DNA of 64,000 nt, from positions 1-64,000 of the forward strand of contig NZ_FOBG01000001.1 in NCBI RefSeq assembly GCF_900109645.1. The letters are read 5' to 3'. Under the pieces are notes generated by a model that had not been told where the DNA came from, did not search any database, and saw only the letters and a program-made list of their open reading frames with translations. Position 1 is the first letter of the stretch; each line of letters starts with the position of its first letter. Made by a program: the position numbers and the translations under genes. This document shows positions 55,485 through 64,000 of this stretch, piece by piece. Source of the DNA: Duganella sp. CF402 (GTDB taxonomy: Bacteria; Pseudomonadota; Gammaproteobacteria; Burkholderiales; Burkholderiaceae_D).

Positions 55485-56764
55485 GGGAAGCCGTGCCGGT
55501 TCAGCACTTCGCGCACGAACAGCAGGCCGATGCCCTGGCCGCCTTTCTTGGTGGTGAAGAAAGGGGTGAACAGCTGGTGCGCCGGCACGTCGCCCAGCAG
55601 GTCGCCGCTGTCGATCACCGATAGCCGCACGCCGCCGTCCTCGCGCGCCAGTTCGAAGGCGATGCGCTTGTCGGCGCCGGCGCGCATTTCCACCGCTTCC
55701 ATCGCATTCTTCACCACGTTCAACAGCGCCTGCTCCATCAACTGCCGGTCCATGAGAATGGCCGGCACCTCGTCGCAACGCTCCCAGGCGATGCTGATGC
55801 CGCGGCTGCGGCACTGCTCGCGGTACAGGTAGAGAATGTCGTCCATGATGTCGCGCACGGCGGCGGGACGCAGCTCCGGCGCCGGCATCTTCACCACCCG
55901 CGTGAAGCGCTCGATGAACTCCCCCAGGCTGGCGTTGCGGCGCTGCACCGCGAGGATGGCGGTGCTGAAGTCTTCGCTGTCGCGCTCGGCCAACTGGCTG
56001 CGGTAGTAGAGCAGGGAATCGAGCACCGAACCGGTGGCGGCCACAGTGTTGTTGACTTCGTGCGCCAGCACGCGGATCAGCTTTTCATAAGTCGCGCGTT
56101 CCGAGCTTTCCAGTTCCTCGGTCAGTTCCTCCACCAGCAGGAAGTGGCGGGCGAAGCCGCGATCGTAGAACTGGCCGCGCTGGCCACGGTAGCGGCGGCC
56201 ATCGGCGTCGGCCAGCAGTTGGGACTCGCCGAGCGGCAGCGCGTCGAGCTGGGCCGGCAGGCTGTGGCTGTGCTGCTCGCCAAGCCCAGCAGCGCAGGCG
56301 GACAGGGTCTTGCCGCGCGCGTCGGCCAGGCCGCGCAGGGCCTGCGCGCTGGCGTTCAGCAGGCTGATGCGCCCGTCGAAATCGAACACGATCACCGCGC
56401 TGGGCGTCGCCTCCAGCAGGCGGTCGAGGAAGCCTTGCTGTTCGCCGATCTGCAGGCGCTCCTGATACAGCTTGCCGAGCATGGTGTTGAACAGCTGGAC
56501 CAGTTCATTGAGCTCGCTGTCGCTGCTGTGCTGCAGGCGGGCGGCGTAGTGCTGGTCTTGCAGCAGGTCGTGGAAATGGCGCGTGTAGCCGAGCGGTTCC
56601 AGCGCGCGGCGCGCCAGCCGCAAGCCCAAGGCCAGGCTCAGCAGCAGCACCGCTTCCAGCGCCAGCATCAGCATCGGCTGGTCGCGCAACAGCAGCACCG
56701 TCAGCGCAAAGAACAGCGCGTGCGCCGCGGCCAGATAGGCGTACAGCTGCTGTCGCAAGCTCAT
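55430..56764 (-). CDS. Membrane sensor histidine kinase of the ABC-exporter operon
   Basis: 444 residues from the ATG at 56764, which overlaps the regulator stop (ATGA). Two hydrophobic helices lie in the first 55 residues with hardly any loop between them, so it probably senses within the membrane. A HAMP-like and a PAS-like domain ([16 protein letters not shown]) follow, then the H-box VLAHEVNNT, the N-box [11 protein letters not shown], a changed G1 box (DSGDLLGD) and G2 [16 protein letters not shown]. It resembles NtrY-like kinases paired with sigma-54 regulators. Last gene of the operon. Confidence 0.88.
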   Translation of the reverse strand: MSLRQQLYAYLAAAHALFFALTVLLLRDQPMLMLALEAVLLLSLALGLRLARRALEPLGYTRHFHDLLQDQHYAARLQHSSDSELNELVQLFNTMLGKLYQERLQIGEQQGFLDRLLEATPSAVIVFDFDGRISLLNASAQALRGLADARGKTLSACAAGLGEQHSHSLPAQLDALPLGESQLLADADGRRYRGQRGQFYDRGFARHFLLVEELTEELESSERATYEKLIRVLAHEVNNTVAATGSVLDSLLYYRSQLAERDSEDFSTAILAVQRRNASLGEFIERFTRVVKMPAPELRPAAVRDIMDDILYLYREQCRSRGISIAWERCDEVPAILMDRQLMEQALLNVVKNAMEAVEMRAGADKRIAFELAREDGGVRLSVIDSGDLLGDVPAHQLFTPFFTTKKGGQGIGLLFVREVLNRHGFPYRLAATGKRTTAFDIWL

Positions 56765-58155
56765 GGCTGCTCGGCGCCGCCGAGGCCGTGGCGTTCGAGG
56801 CGGCGGTACAGCGCGGTGCGGCTCAGGCCCAAGGTCTTGGCCACGCGCGAGATATTGCCCTGGTGCTGGTCCAGCGCGTGCACGATCATGTGGCGCTCGA
56901 CCTGCTCCAGTGTCATGCCGTCGACACCGAGGCGTTGACCGCCCGCTGCGCCGCCATGCTCGTGCTGCTCGACGGCGACAAAGTCGGCCTGCCGAAATTC
57001 GCTGCCGCCCACCAGCAGCAAGGTGCGCTCCAGCGTTTGCTTGAGCTGGCGGATATTGCCCGGCCACGGCTGTGCGCTCAGCCATTCCAGCGCCTGCGGC
57101 GTGAGGGTGGCCGGCGGCAAGCCGTAGCTGGCCGCCACTTCACCGATGATGTGGCGCGCCAGCAGCGGGATATCGCTGCGCCGCTCGCGCAGCGGCGGCA
57201 GGCGGATGGTGATCAGGTTGAGGCGATAGAACAGGTCTTCACGGAACTCGCCGCTGGCGACCAGTTCCGCCAGCTCGCGGTTGGTGGCCGACACCACCCG
57301 CACATCGGCCTTCTCGCTGCGGCTGGCGCCGACCGGCTGGTAAGTCTGGTCCTGCAGCACGCGCAGCAGCTTGACCTGGTCCGAGCGATTCAATTCGCCG
57401 ATTTCATCGAGGAACAGCGTGCCCTCGTGCGCGCAGGCGACGTGGCCCTTGCGGTCGCTCTTGGCGTCGGTGAAGGCGCCGCGCACGTGGCCGAACATCT
57501 CGCTTTCAAACAGCGTCGGCGTGATCGCGCCCATATTGATCTTGACGATGGCGTGGCCGGCGCGCGCGCTGTTGCGGTGGATGGCGTCGGCCACCAGCTC
57601 CTTGCCGCAGCCGCTTTCGCCGAGGATCAGCACCGGCGCGCGCGTGTTGGCGACCTGGCCGATGGTGGCCAGCACTTTCAGCAGGCGCGGATGCTCGCCG
57701 ACGATGGCGCTGAAATCGAACTGCGCATCGAGCGCCTGGCGCGAGGCGGCGCCGGCCGGCGCCGGCGCGGCGGCCTCCAGCGTGGTGCGCACCAGTTCGG
57801 CCAGCTGGGTGTTGTCCCACGGCTTGGTGAAGAAGTTGGCGGCGCCGGCCTGCATGCCGCGCACCGCCAGCGCGATCGAGCCCCAGGCCGTCATCAGCAG
57901 CACCGGCAGCGACGGCTGGGCGGCGCGGATGCCGGCCAGCAGCTGCAAGCCTTCCTCGCCGCTGGTGTGCAGCGAGAAGTTCATGTCCTGCAGCACCAGG
58001 TCGATGGCATGCTGCTGCAGCAGGGCCAGCGCCTGCTCCGGGCCGTCGGCGCACAGCGCGTCGTAGCCCGACTGCTTGAGCAGCAGGGCCAGCGACACCT
58101 GCACCGCGCTGTCGTCGTCGACAATTAAAATGCGTTGCTTGCGGGTTGAGTCCAT
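56761..58155 (-). CDS. NtrC-family sigma-54-dependent response regulator
   Basis: 464 residues: REC domain (about 8-125, phospho-acceptor in VLQDMNF), AAA+ domain with Walker A GESGCGKE, the sigma-54 contact loop GAFTDA in place of GAFTGA, Walker B GTLFLDEIGEL, and a Fis-type DNA-binding end (GNISRVAKTLGLSRTALYRRL). It remodels sigma-54 RNA polymerase after phosphorylation. It lies three bases after the second permease gene and overlaps the kinase gene. A consensus sigma-54 promoter precedes this same operon, so positive autoregulation is likely. Confidence 0.93.
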   Translation of the reverse strand: MDSTRKQRILIVDDDSAVQVSLALLLKQSGYDALCADGPEQALALLQQHAIDLVLQDMNFSLHTSGEEGLQLLAGIRAAQPSLPVLLMTAWGSIALAVRGMQAGAANFFTKPWDNTQLAELVRTTLEAAAPAPAGAASRQALDAQFDFSAIVGEHPRLLKVLATIGQVANTRAPVLILGESGCGKELVADAIHRNSARAGHAIVKINMGAITPTLFESEMFGHVRGAFTDAKSDRKGHVACAHEGTLFLDEIGELNRSDQVKLLRVLQDQTYQPVGASRSEKADVRVVSATNRELAELVASGEFREDLFYRLNLITIRLPPLRERRSDIPLLARHIIGEVAASYGLPPATLTPQALEWLSAQPWPGNIRQLKQTLERTLLLVGGSEFRQADFVAVEQHEHGGAAGGQRLGVDGMTLEQVERHMIVHALDQHQGNISRVAKTLGLSRTALYRRLERHGLGGAEQP

Positions 58156-58158
58156 TGT

Positions 58159-59355
58159 TTATTCGTAGTGCAGCGCTTGGGTCGGGCTCAGGCGCGCGGC
58201 GCGCCAGCCGGGGTAGAGCGAACACAGCAAGGATAGCAGATAGATCACACCGGCCGATAGCACCAGTGCGGCGATGAACAGCGGCCAGTTCAGGCTGTCG
58301 CCGAACACGCCGGTCAGCGGCAGCTGGATCAGCAGCACCAGCGCCACCAGCATGGCGCCGCTGCTGAGCAGCATCTGCTCGGCGATGATCTGGCGGTAGA
58401 TGCTGCCGGCGTCGGCGCCGAGCGCGCGGCGCAGGCCGATTTCCGGGATGCGCTGGGTGGTGTTCTGCCACAGCACGCCGAACAGGCCGAACGCCACCAT
58501 CACCAGCAGGAAGGCGGCGAGCACGGACAGGATCATCAGTGGGATCAGCTGGGTTTGCAGCATGGAAGCGCGCGCCTCGCTCTGCGGCGTGATGATGTAG
58601 TTCCAGTCATTGCGGATTTGCTTGAGCTTGGCGTTGAGTTTGGTTTCAAAGATGCGCGGCGTGCCCGGCTTCAGCTTGAGCACGATGTTGTACGCCGCCT
58701 CCTTGCCGACCCCGGGGATGAAGCGCGGCAGCATGAAGTACACCGGGTCCATGAATTCGCCATGCGAGCGGAAGTGGGCCACCACGCCGGTCACGCGGTA
58801 GCGCCAGCGCTTGTTCTTGTCCTCGTTCGCCACCACGATAATCTGGCCGATGGGATTCTTGCCGGGGAAGTAGCGGTCGGCCAGACGCTGGTTGATGATG
58901 GTCGGCGCGGCGTCGGCGCCGTCGTCCTGCCGGGAGAAAAAGCGGCCGGCCGTGAGCGTCATGTCCATCGTCTTGAAATAGTCGTCGGTCACGCCCATGC
59001 CGTCGATGGTCAGCTTGTTGCTGCCGTCGGGCAGGGTGTAGTCCTCGGTCCAGCGCGACATTTCATAGGTCCCGAACGAGGCGAAGGCCACCGACTCCAC
59101 TTCCGGCAAGTCGAGCAGGCCGCGCTTGAAGCTGTCGTAAATGGCGGCGTCGTTGGGCATCTCCTTGGCGGAGCGGATGCTGACCGACCACTGGTTTTGC
59201 CAGCCGTGGCCGATTGGCATCTGGTACAGCTGCCAGTAGCGCAGGCCGAAGGCGGCAATCGCAAACACCACCAGGAAGGCCAGCAGGATTTCCAGGCTCA
59301 GCATCAGGTTGCGGGCCTTGCGTTTCCAGATCAGTTTTAACAGATGGCGCAGCAT
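58159..59355 (-). CDS. FtsX/MacB-like ABC permease 2
   Basis: 398 residues from the ATG at 59355, which shares a base with the stop of the first permease (TAATG). One N-terminal membrane helix (about 18-40), a large periplasmic MacB-like domain (about 45-265) and three C-terminal helices with the FtsX signature EIGLRRALGA before the second. It belongs to a heterodimeric type VII ABC exporter that pushes substrates from the periplasm outward by mechanotransmission, as in MacAB. Confidence 0.92.
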   Translation of the reverse strand: MLRHLLKLIWKRKARNLMLSLEILLAFLVVFAIAAFGLRYWQLYQMPIGHGWQNQWSVSIRSAKEMPNDAAIYDSFKRGLLDLPEVESVAFASFGTYEMSRWTEDYTLPDGSNKLTIDGMGVTDDYFKTMDMTLTAGRFFSRQDDGADAAPTIINQRLADRYFPGKNPIGQIIVVANEDKNKRWRYRVTGVVAHFRSHGEFMDPVYFMLPRFIPGVGKEAAYNIVLKLKPGTPRIFETKLNAKLKQIRNDWNYIITPQSEARASMLQTQLIPLMILSVLAAFLLVMVAFGLFGVLWQNTTQRIPEIGLRRALGADAGSIYRQIIAEQMLLSSGAMLVALVLLIQLPLTGVFGDSLNWPLFIAALVLSAGVIYLLSLLCSLYPGWRAARLSPTQALHYE

Positions 59356-60593
59356 TATGCGTTTCCTTTCAGCGCATGGACCGGAGCCAGTCGCGACATT
59401 TTCCAGGCCGGGATCACGCCCGACAGCAGGCCAAACACCAGCGTAATCAACAAACCGTAGCCGAACACGGCGAGGTTGAGGTGCACTTGCAGGTAGGGGA
59501 TGAGCCCGGAGCCTTCCAGCCACCACAGCACGCCTGCGGCCAGCAGCAGCCCGGCCGCGCCGCCGATCAGGCACAGCAGCACGTTTTCCATCACCAGCTG
59601 CCCCACCAACTGGCGGCTGGTGGCGCCGAAGGCCTTGCGCACGCCGATCTCGCTGCTGCGCTCCATGATGCGGCCGACGTTGAGGTTGACCAGGTTGAGC
59701 GCGGGCAGGGCCATGAACAGCAGCATCAGCGTGACGATGCCGGCCAGCAGTGTGCCGGCGCCGCCTTCCTCGGTCTTGTCGCTGAGCAGGGTACGCGCAA
59801 ACAGGGCCAGCTTGGAGTCACCCCACATGCGGGTGACGTTGAAGAGATTCGGGTCGTCGTACTGCACGGTCTTGGCTACCGCCATGATTTCCATTTTCAG
59901 CGCAGGCAGTTCTTCCGGCGAATGCGCCATCATCATGGCCATGAAGCCGCCGAAGATCTGGCTCTTGTAGTCGCTCGATGGCTGCGAGGTGACCGGCACC
60001 CAGATATCGGAAAAGGCGTTGACGTGCATTTCATCGCGCACCACGCCGATCACGGTGAACACCTGGCCGCCGGCGCTGAACTTCTGACCGAGCCAGGTCT
60101 GGCCGGGGAATAGCTGGCGCGCGGTGGACTGGTTAAGCACGGCTGCCATGCGGCCCTGCGCGACGTCCTCGTCGTTGTAGAGGCGGCCTTGCAGCACGGT
60201 GAAGTCAAGGATCTTCCAGTATTCGGCGTCGGTATAGCGTAGGTTCAGGTTGCTGACGCGATCCTGCTGATACACCGCTATCGTTTGCGGGAAGGTGCTG
60301 GCCGACACCAGTTCGGCATGCTTGAGCGGCTTCAGGTATTGGTCGATCAGCTTGTAGCCGAGCGTGCCGCGCCGCTGCCCGCCCTTGCCTGTGTGGCTCG
60401 ACTCGATCATGATCATTTGCACGAAGCGATCGCTCTTGCCTTCCACGCCGCTCGGATAAAAGGTGTTTTGCAGCAGCGCGGTGACCACCATCAGCACCAC
60501 CAGCGTCAGCACGATGCACAGCAGGTTGATGGCGGTGAACAGCTTGCGGCGCATGAAGACTTTCCATGCTGTCAGCAGATAGTTTCTGAACAT
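59355..60593 (-). CDS. FtsX/MacB-like ABC permease 1
   Basis: 412 residues with the same layout as its neighbour: one N-terminal helix (about 18-40), a periplasmic domain (about 45-275) and three C-terminal helices, with EIGVRKAFGATSRQL as the FtsX signature. Two different permease genes in a row imply a heterodimer. It follows the ATPase gene by nine bases and overlaps permease 2 by one base. Confidence 0.92.
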   Translation of the reverse strand: MFRNYLLTAWKVFMRRKLFTAINLLCIVLTLVVLMVVTALLQNTFYPSGVEGKSDRFVQMIMIESSHTGKGGQRRGTLGYKLIDQYLKPLKHAELVSASTFPQTIAVYQQDRVSNLNLRYTDAEYWKILDFTVLQGRLYNDEDVAQGRMAAVLNQSTARQLFPGQTWLGQKFSAGGQVFTVIGVVRDEMHVNAFSDIWVPVTSQPSSDYKSQIFGGFMAMMMAHSPEELPALKMEIMAVAKTVQYDDPNLFNVTRMWGDSKLALFARTLLSDKTEEGGAGTLLAGIVTLMLLFMALPALNLVNLNVGRIMERSSEIGVRKAFGATSRQLVGQLVMENVLLCLIGGAAGLLLAAGVLWWLEGSGLIPYLQVHLNLAVFGYGLLITLVFGLLSGVIPAWKMSRLAPVHALKGNA

Positions 60594-60602
60594 GCGCGCT
60601 CC

Positions 60603-61265
60603 TTAAGCGACCAGCTGGCCGTCGAACACGCGCACGATGCGGGTGGCTAGTTTCGCCTCCTGCTCGTTGTGCGTGACCATCACGATGGTGGTGCCCTCGC
60701 TGTGCAGCTTGAGCAGGATGTCCATCACTTCCTGGCCCATCTTGCTGTCGAGGTTGCCGGTTGGCTCGTCGGCCAGCAGCACTTGCGGCTGGCCGACGAT
60801 GGCGCGCGCGATCGCCACGCGCTGCTGCTGGCCGCCGGACAGCTGGTTCGGGTAGTGGTCCATGCGGGCGCCGAGGCCGACTTTTTCCAGCGCCTCGCGC
60901 GCCAGCCGCTGGCGCTTCTTGGCTGAGAGGTCGCGGTACAACAGCGGCAGCTCGACGTTGTCGATCACGCGCAAGTCGTTAATCAGGTGGAAGCTCTGGA
61001 AGATGAAGCCGAAGGTGTTGTTGCGCAGCCTGGCCACATGCTTGTCCTTGTACGACGCCACCGGCGCGCCGCCGACGTGGATGGAGCCGGCGCCCGGCTC
61101 GTCGAGCAGGCCGATCAGGTTGAGCAGGGTGCTCTTGCCGCACCCGCTCGGGCCCATGATGCTGACGAACTCGGATTTCTCGACATGCAGGTCGATGTCC
61201 TTGAGCGCGAGCGTTTCGACCTTGTCGGTCTGGTAGGTCTTGCTGACTTTGTTCAGGCGGATCAT
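60603..61265 (-). CDS. ABC transporter ATPase (LolD/MacB type)
   Basis: 220 residues with Walker [10 protein letters not shown], the signature [14 protein letters not shown], Walker [13 protein letters not shown] and the switch His in VTHNEQEA. The pattern is that of the MacB/LolD/FtsE group, which energises type VII exporters by ATP hydrolysis at the inner membrane. It lies 15 bases after the adaptor gene and is translated before the permeases. Confidence 0.95.
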   Translation of the reverse strand: MIRLNKVSKTYQTDKVETLALKDIDLHVEKSEFVSIMGPSGCGKSTLLNLIGLLDEPGAGSIHVGGAPVASYKDKHVARLRNNTFGFIFQSFHLINDLRVIDNVELPLLYRDLSAKKRQRLAREALEKVGLGARMDHYPNQLSGGQQQRVAIARAIVGQPQVLLADEPTGNLDSKMGQEVMDILLKLHSEGTTIVMVTHNEQEAKLATRIVRVFDGQLVA

Positions 61266-61280
61266 TGTGTTCTCCCTTTG

Positions 61281-62528
61281 TTATTGGGCCACGCGGACGC
61301 TGTCGCGGTCCTTGTAGCGGCTGGTGTCTGAGATGATGAGCTGGTCGCCGGCGCGCGCGCCGGACAGGATTTCGACGGCCTTGCCGTCGCTGGCGCCGAT
61401 GTTGAGCGTGGTCTTGCGTGCGACGCCGCTGCGCACCACGAAAATATCCTGCGGGCCGCGGCCGTTGAAGGCGGGGCCGTTGTCGGCCAGCAGGGTGTGC
61501 TGTTTCTGCTCGGTGATGATGTTGACCTCCACCCGCAGCTTATTGCGCAGCATGCTGTGGTGCGGCTCGGCCAGCGTCACCAGCAGCTTGACGGTGCCGT
61601 TCTGGATTTCCGGCAGCACGGTTTGCACCTCGCCCTTGAGCTTGACGTTGCCTTGCTCGACCAGCACCTGCTGGCCGGCGCCGAGCGCGCGCGCGTGGAA
61701 GTCGGACAGCGAGGCTTCCACCTTGTAGTTGTTCAGTTCGGAGACCTTGGCCACCAGCTGGCCGGTGCCGACGCTGGCGCCTTCATCGGCCAGCAGCCAG
61801 GTCAGCATGCCGGCGAACGGCGCGCGCACCTGGGTTTGCGCCAGCAATTGCTGCTGCTCCTGCAACTGCTTTTGCACGATGCTTTTCTGCAGGCGCGCGC
61901 CTTCGATATTGCTGTTGGTGACGCGCTTGCCATCCGCGATTTGCTCGCGGTGCTGGCGCAGCTGGATCTCGGTGCGCTGGACGTTGAGTTCGGCGGTCAG
62001 CAAATCCTCGGCCGAGACGCCGCCGGCCTTGCGCAGCGTCTGGTACCGGCCCAGCTTGACGCGGTTGGCTTGCAGGTCCAGCTCCAGCAGTTCAATGGCG
62101 CTGACCAGTTGCTTGCGTTTCTGCTCCATCTCCAGGGTCAGCGCGAGGATGCGGTTTTCCTGCTGCGCCAGTTGTTCCTTGAGGCTGTCGATGGCGAGCT
62201 GGATCGTGCGGTTGTCGAGCTCGAGCAGCAGCTCGTTGGCCTGCACTTGCTGGCCCAGCTTGGCGTGCACCTTGGCCACGCGCGTCTGGACCGGGCTCGA
62301 CACGAGTTCCTCGTGCACCGGAATCACGATGCCGGAGGCGTTGATGGTATTGGCAATCTGCCCGACGCGCACGGTTGCAATGCTGACGCCGTTTGCGTCG
62401 ACGCTGGGCGTGACGGCGCGATTGATGGCCCAGGCAGTGAGGCTGATTGTGGCCAAGAGGGCGGCCAACGCCATGACCGTCTTGCGGCGCCGGCGGGCAA
62501 TGATGTGAGGGCTGATCGTTGTATCCAT
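61281..62528 (-). CDS. Periplasmic adaptor (MacA/HlyD-like) of the ABC exporter
   Basis: 415 residues: a basic N-terminus (ARRRRK), a signal-anchor helix (about 19-35), a half-lipoyl segment, a long coiled hairpin (about 85-220), the second half-lipoyl (APFAGMLTWLLADEGASVGTGQLVAKV) around 230-255 and a barrel domain. It would bridge the permeases to a TolC-like channel encoded elsewhere, since none is in this operon. The ATG at 62528 lies one base from the predicted sigma-54 transcript start; a Met at residue 19 is the alternative start. Confidence 0.9.
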   Translation of the reverse strand: MDTTISPHIIARRRRKTVMALAALLATISLTAWAINRAVTPSVDANGVSIATVRVGQIANTINASGIVIPVHEELVSSPVQTRVAKVHAKLGQQVQANELLLELDNRTIQLAIDSLKEQLAQQENRILALTLEMEQKRKQLVSAIELLELDLQANRVKLGRYQTLRKAGGVSAEDLLTAELNVQRTEIQLRQHREQIADGKRVTNSNIEGARLQKSIVQKQLQEQQQLLAQTQVRAPFAGMLTWLLADEGASVGTGQLVAKVSELNNYKVEASLSDFHARALGAGQQVLVEQGNVKLKGEVQTVLPEIQNGTVKLLVTLAEPHHSMLRNKLRVEVNIITEQKQHTLLADNGPAFNGRGPQDIFVVRSGVARKTTLNIGASDGKAVEILSGARAGDQLIISDTSRYKDRDSVRVAQ

Positions 62529-62539
62529 GCCACCGCTAG

Positions 62540-62556
62540 TGCAAGCCCCGTGCCAA
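62540..62556 (-). promoter_or_regulatory. Consensus sigma-54 promoter
   Basis: The minus strand reads TTGGCACGGGGCTTGCA, which fits the TGGCAC-N5-TTGCA consensus at all key positions (GG at 62554-62553, GC at 62542-62541). The predicted transcript start is about 62529, directly before the adaptor ATG. It precedes an operon that encodes its own NtrC-type activator. Confidence 0.85.
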
Positions 62557-62629
62557 GTAGCTAAGTCTGATAAATCAAAGACTTAAGATCCGCTGTGGCG
62601 GGGTGGCTTGCCCGTCTCCGCGCACCACC

Positions 62630-62652
62630 GTCCGGAACCGGACACTGGACCG
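62630..62652. promoter_or_regulatory. Putative activator-binding palindrome (UAS)
   Basis: GTCCGG-AA-CCGGAC (62630-62643) is a perfect dyad followed by ACTGGACCG. It lies about 100-120 bases upstream of the predicted sigma-54 transcript start, the normal range for an enhancer site. It shares GGAACCGGACA with the palindrome at 44859. The rest of the 62529-62766 gap holds the promoter of the divergent gene, not clearly resolved. Confidence 0.6.
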
Positions 62653-62766
62653 CTAGCGCAGGCGCTTGCTCATGAGGGTGTAGCTGAGCTGTAGGAATTT
62701 ACCAACAATTGATTTGTACCAATGTGTTAGGGTGATGTCCATTGCGCATCATGAAGTGGAGGAAGC

Positions 62767-63552
62767 ATGCCGCGTCTATGGATTGCCTTGCTGGGTCTGC
62801 CATTGCTGGCCCACGCCGCCGACGAGAAGGACCAGATCGTCACCGACCGCCCCGATTTCGTTGAATCCAGCAATGTGGTCGGCGAAGGGCGATTTCAGAT
62901 CGAAACCAGCTTCGCGCTCGAGCGCAACAAGGCCAACGGCGTGCGCGAGCGGACCTATTCCACCCCGACCCTGCTGCGCTTCGGCCTCAGCGACACGCTG
63001 GAAGCGCGCATCGAAACCGACGGCCGCATGCGGCTGGTGACCGATGATCTTGCCACCGGCAAGCGCCAGTCGGAAAACGGCTATGCCGATGTCTCGCTGG
63101 GCGTGAAGTGGCATGTGGCGGACGAGCAAGGCATGCGGCCCTCGCTGGGCGTGCTGGCCCATGTGGACCTCGACAGCGGCAGCGGCTCGTTCCGCGCGCC
63201 CGGCAAGGGCGGCTCGCTGCGCCTGGCCGCCGAATGGGAGTTGCCCAATGATTTCGGGCTGGGCGTGATGCCCGGCGTGGCCTGGCAGCGCAACGACAAT
63301 GGCGAGCGCTACACCAGCGGTATTTTCGGTATCGTGCTGGGCAAGGAGTGGAGCGAGCGCTGCCGTACCTTTATCGAATATTCGGCGCCGCAGATCGCCA
63401 GCGGCCGCAACGGCGGCTCGCTCAGCACCTTCGATATCGGCGGCGCCTACTTGCTGACCGATACCGTGCAGGTCGACACCGCCTTGTCGCGCGGACTGAA
63501 CCGGAACACCCCGGACTGGAGCTGGACCGTCGGCCTCTCCATCAAATTCTAG
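62767..63552 (+). CDS. Outer membrane transporter-like protein (phenol MetA-type barrel)
   Basis: 261 residues with a signal peptide ending near AHA. The opening of the mature part (IVTDRPDFVESSNVVGEGRFQ is the conserved lead, residues about 22-42) and the C-terminal GLSIKF match the family of putative outer-membrane barrels annotated with phenol-degradation MetA proteins. Function is not established. GTGGAGGAAGC gives a good ribosome-binding site. It is divergent from the sigma-54 exporter operon and is followed by a chemoreceptor 12 bases later, so those two are probably co-transcribed. Confidence 0.82.
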   Translation: MPRLWIALLGLPLLAHAADEKDQIVTDRPDFVESSNVVGEGRFQIETSFALERNKANGVRERTYSTPTLLRFGLSDTLEARIETDGRMRLVTDDLATGKRQSENGYADVSLGVKWHVADEQGMRPSLGVLAHVDLDSGSGSFRAPGKGGSLRLAAEWELPNDFGLGVMPGVAWQRNDNGERYTSGIFGIVLGKEWSERCRTFIEYSAPQIASGRNGGSLSTFDIGGAYLLTDTVQVDTALSRGLNRNTPDWSWTVGLSIKF

Positions 63553-63564
63553 CCAGGAGACGCC

Positions 63565-64000
63565 ATGCGACTCACCATCCGGCAGCGCTTGTTGATGATG
63601 AACCTGGCGACCTTGCTGTTCGTCAGTCTGGTGGGGCTGGTGGGCTACTACGCGGTGCATGTGCTCGATGTGTCGATGGATGCGATCAGCGGCAACAGCG
63701 CGGCCATGAAGGACCAGCTGCAGGCCGACCAGGCCCACGACGCGCTGCGTGCCGATGTGCTGGCCGCGCGCCTGGCGGCCGAGAAAAACGATCCGGCCGA
63801 GCTCAAGCAGGTGCGCGACGATACGGCCGAACACATCGCGCTGTTCCGCAAGCTGATCAAGGAGATGGACGCCGCCGGCGCCGAGGGCGAGGTCAAGCAG
63901 GCGATCGACAAGGTGCGGCCGGACGTGGACCGCTACCTGAAAAGCGCCGAGCAAATGGTCGAGCTGTCGCTGCGCGATCCACCGGCGGCGCAGGCCAGGT
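63565..64000 (+). CDS. Methyl-accepting chemotaxis protein (partial, runs off the window)
   Basis: 145 codons are visible before the window ends. The start (MRLTIRQRLLMMNLAT) leads into a membrane helix (about 13-32) and then a helical, Ala/Asp/Glu-rich periplasmic region with the look of a four-helix-bundle sensor. AGGAG is well placed before the ATG. The signalling domain is outside the window, so the receptor call is by the N-terminal pattern only. It is likely co-transcribed with the barrel gene upstream. Confidence 0.7.
   Translation, partial: MRLTIRQRLLMMNLATLLFVSLVGLVGYYAVHVLDVSMDAISGNSAAMKDQLQADQAHDALRADVLAARLAAEKNDPAELKQVRDDTAEHIALFRKLIKEMDAAGAEGEVKQAIDKVRPDVDRYLKSAEQMVELSLRDPPAAQAR

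Overview
The window is a gene-dense, GC-rich stretch of a bacterial chromosome, most probably a betaproteobacterium of the Oxalobacteraceae (Massilia/Duganella/Janthinobacterium type). That placement is inferred from the 5S rRNA sequence style, codon use with strong G/C at third positions, and the housekeeping set (yajQ, murB, argG, argF, orn, rsgA, srkA). Species cannot be fixed by eye. It opens at the tail of an rRNA operon (last bases of 23S, a spacer with three hairpins, 5S, terminator). No gap between features exceeds 300 bases; the largest (53.6, 44.9 and 62.6 kb) hold promoters and palindromes described below.

Layout: 0.4-6.6 kb has a large duplicated lipoprotein, a DHH phosphoesterase, a nitronate monooxygenase-like flavoprotein, yajQ and murB. 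6.6-18.4 kb (minus strand) is a complete Wsp surface-sensing chemosensory operon (wspA-B-C-D-E-F-R) preceded by a second, tandem wspA-like receptor and followed by ppnP and a GAF protein with a degenerate GGDEF domain; its output is cyclic-di-GMP. 18.5-27.4 kb carries argF-argG, an orphan soluble TPR-GAF histidine kinase, rsgA with an M48 protease, orn and a cupin/JmjC-like protein. At 27.5-28.2 kb is a small AT-richer toxin-antitoxin-like pair with a palindromic promoter.

28.3-39.4 kb holds mntH with a UPF0149/SEC-C gene, srkA, and a tripartite efflux locus: adaptor, RND pump, FadL channel and a shrunken short-chain dehydrogenase remnant on the minus strand, a TetR regulator, and a divergent outer-membrane factor. 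The two efflux promoters share one 24-bp operator architecture (GTGAC-N14-GTCAC). 39.5-44.8 kb has an all-coiled-coil protein, a two-fold repeated outer-membrane protein, a TerC-like membrane protein and a DUF212 protein. 45.0-51.1 kb repeats the adaptor-RND-FadL gene order with separate promoters. Then come an Rpn-type nuclease with a 12-bp minisatellite, a cystine transporter and a chemoreceptor.

55.4-62.6 kb is the most interesting block: a six-gene minus-strand operon encoding a MacAB/FtsX-like ABC exporter (adaptor, ATPase, two permeases) with its own NtrC-type response regulator and histidine kinase, preceded by a consensus sigma-54 promoter and an upstream palindrome. This looks like a self-amplifying envelope-response exporter. 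The window ends with a divergent outer-membrane protein and the start of another chemoreceptor.
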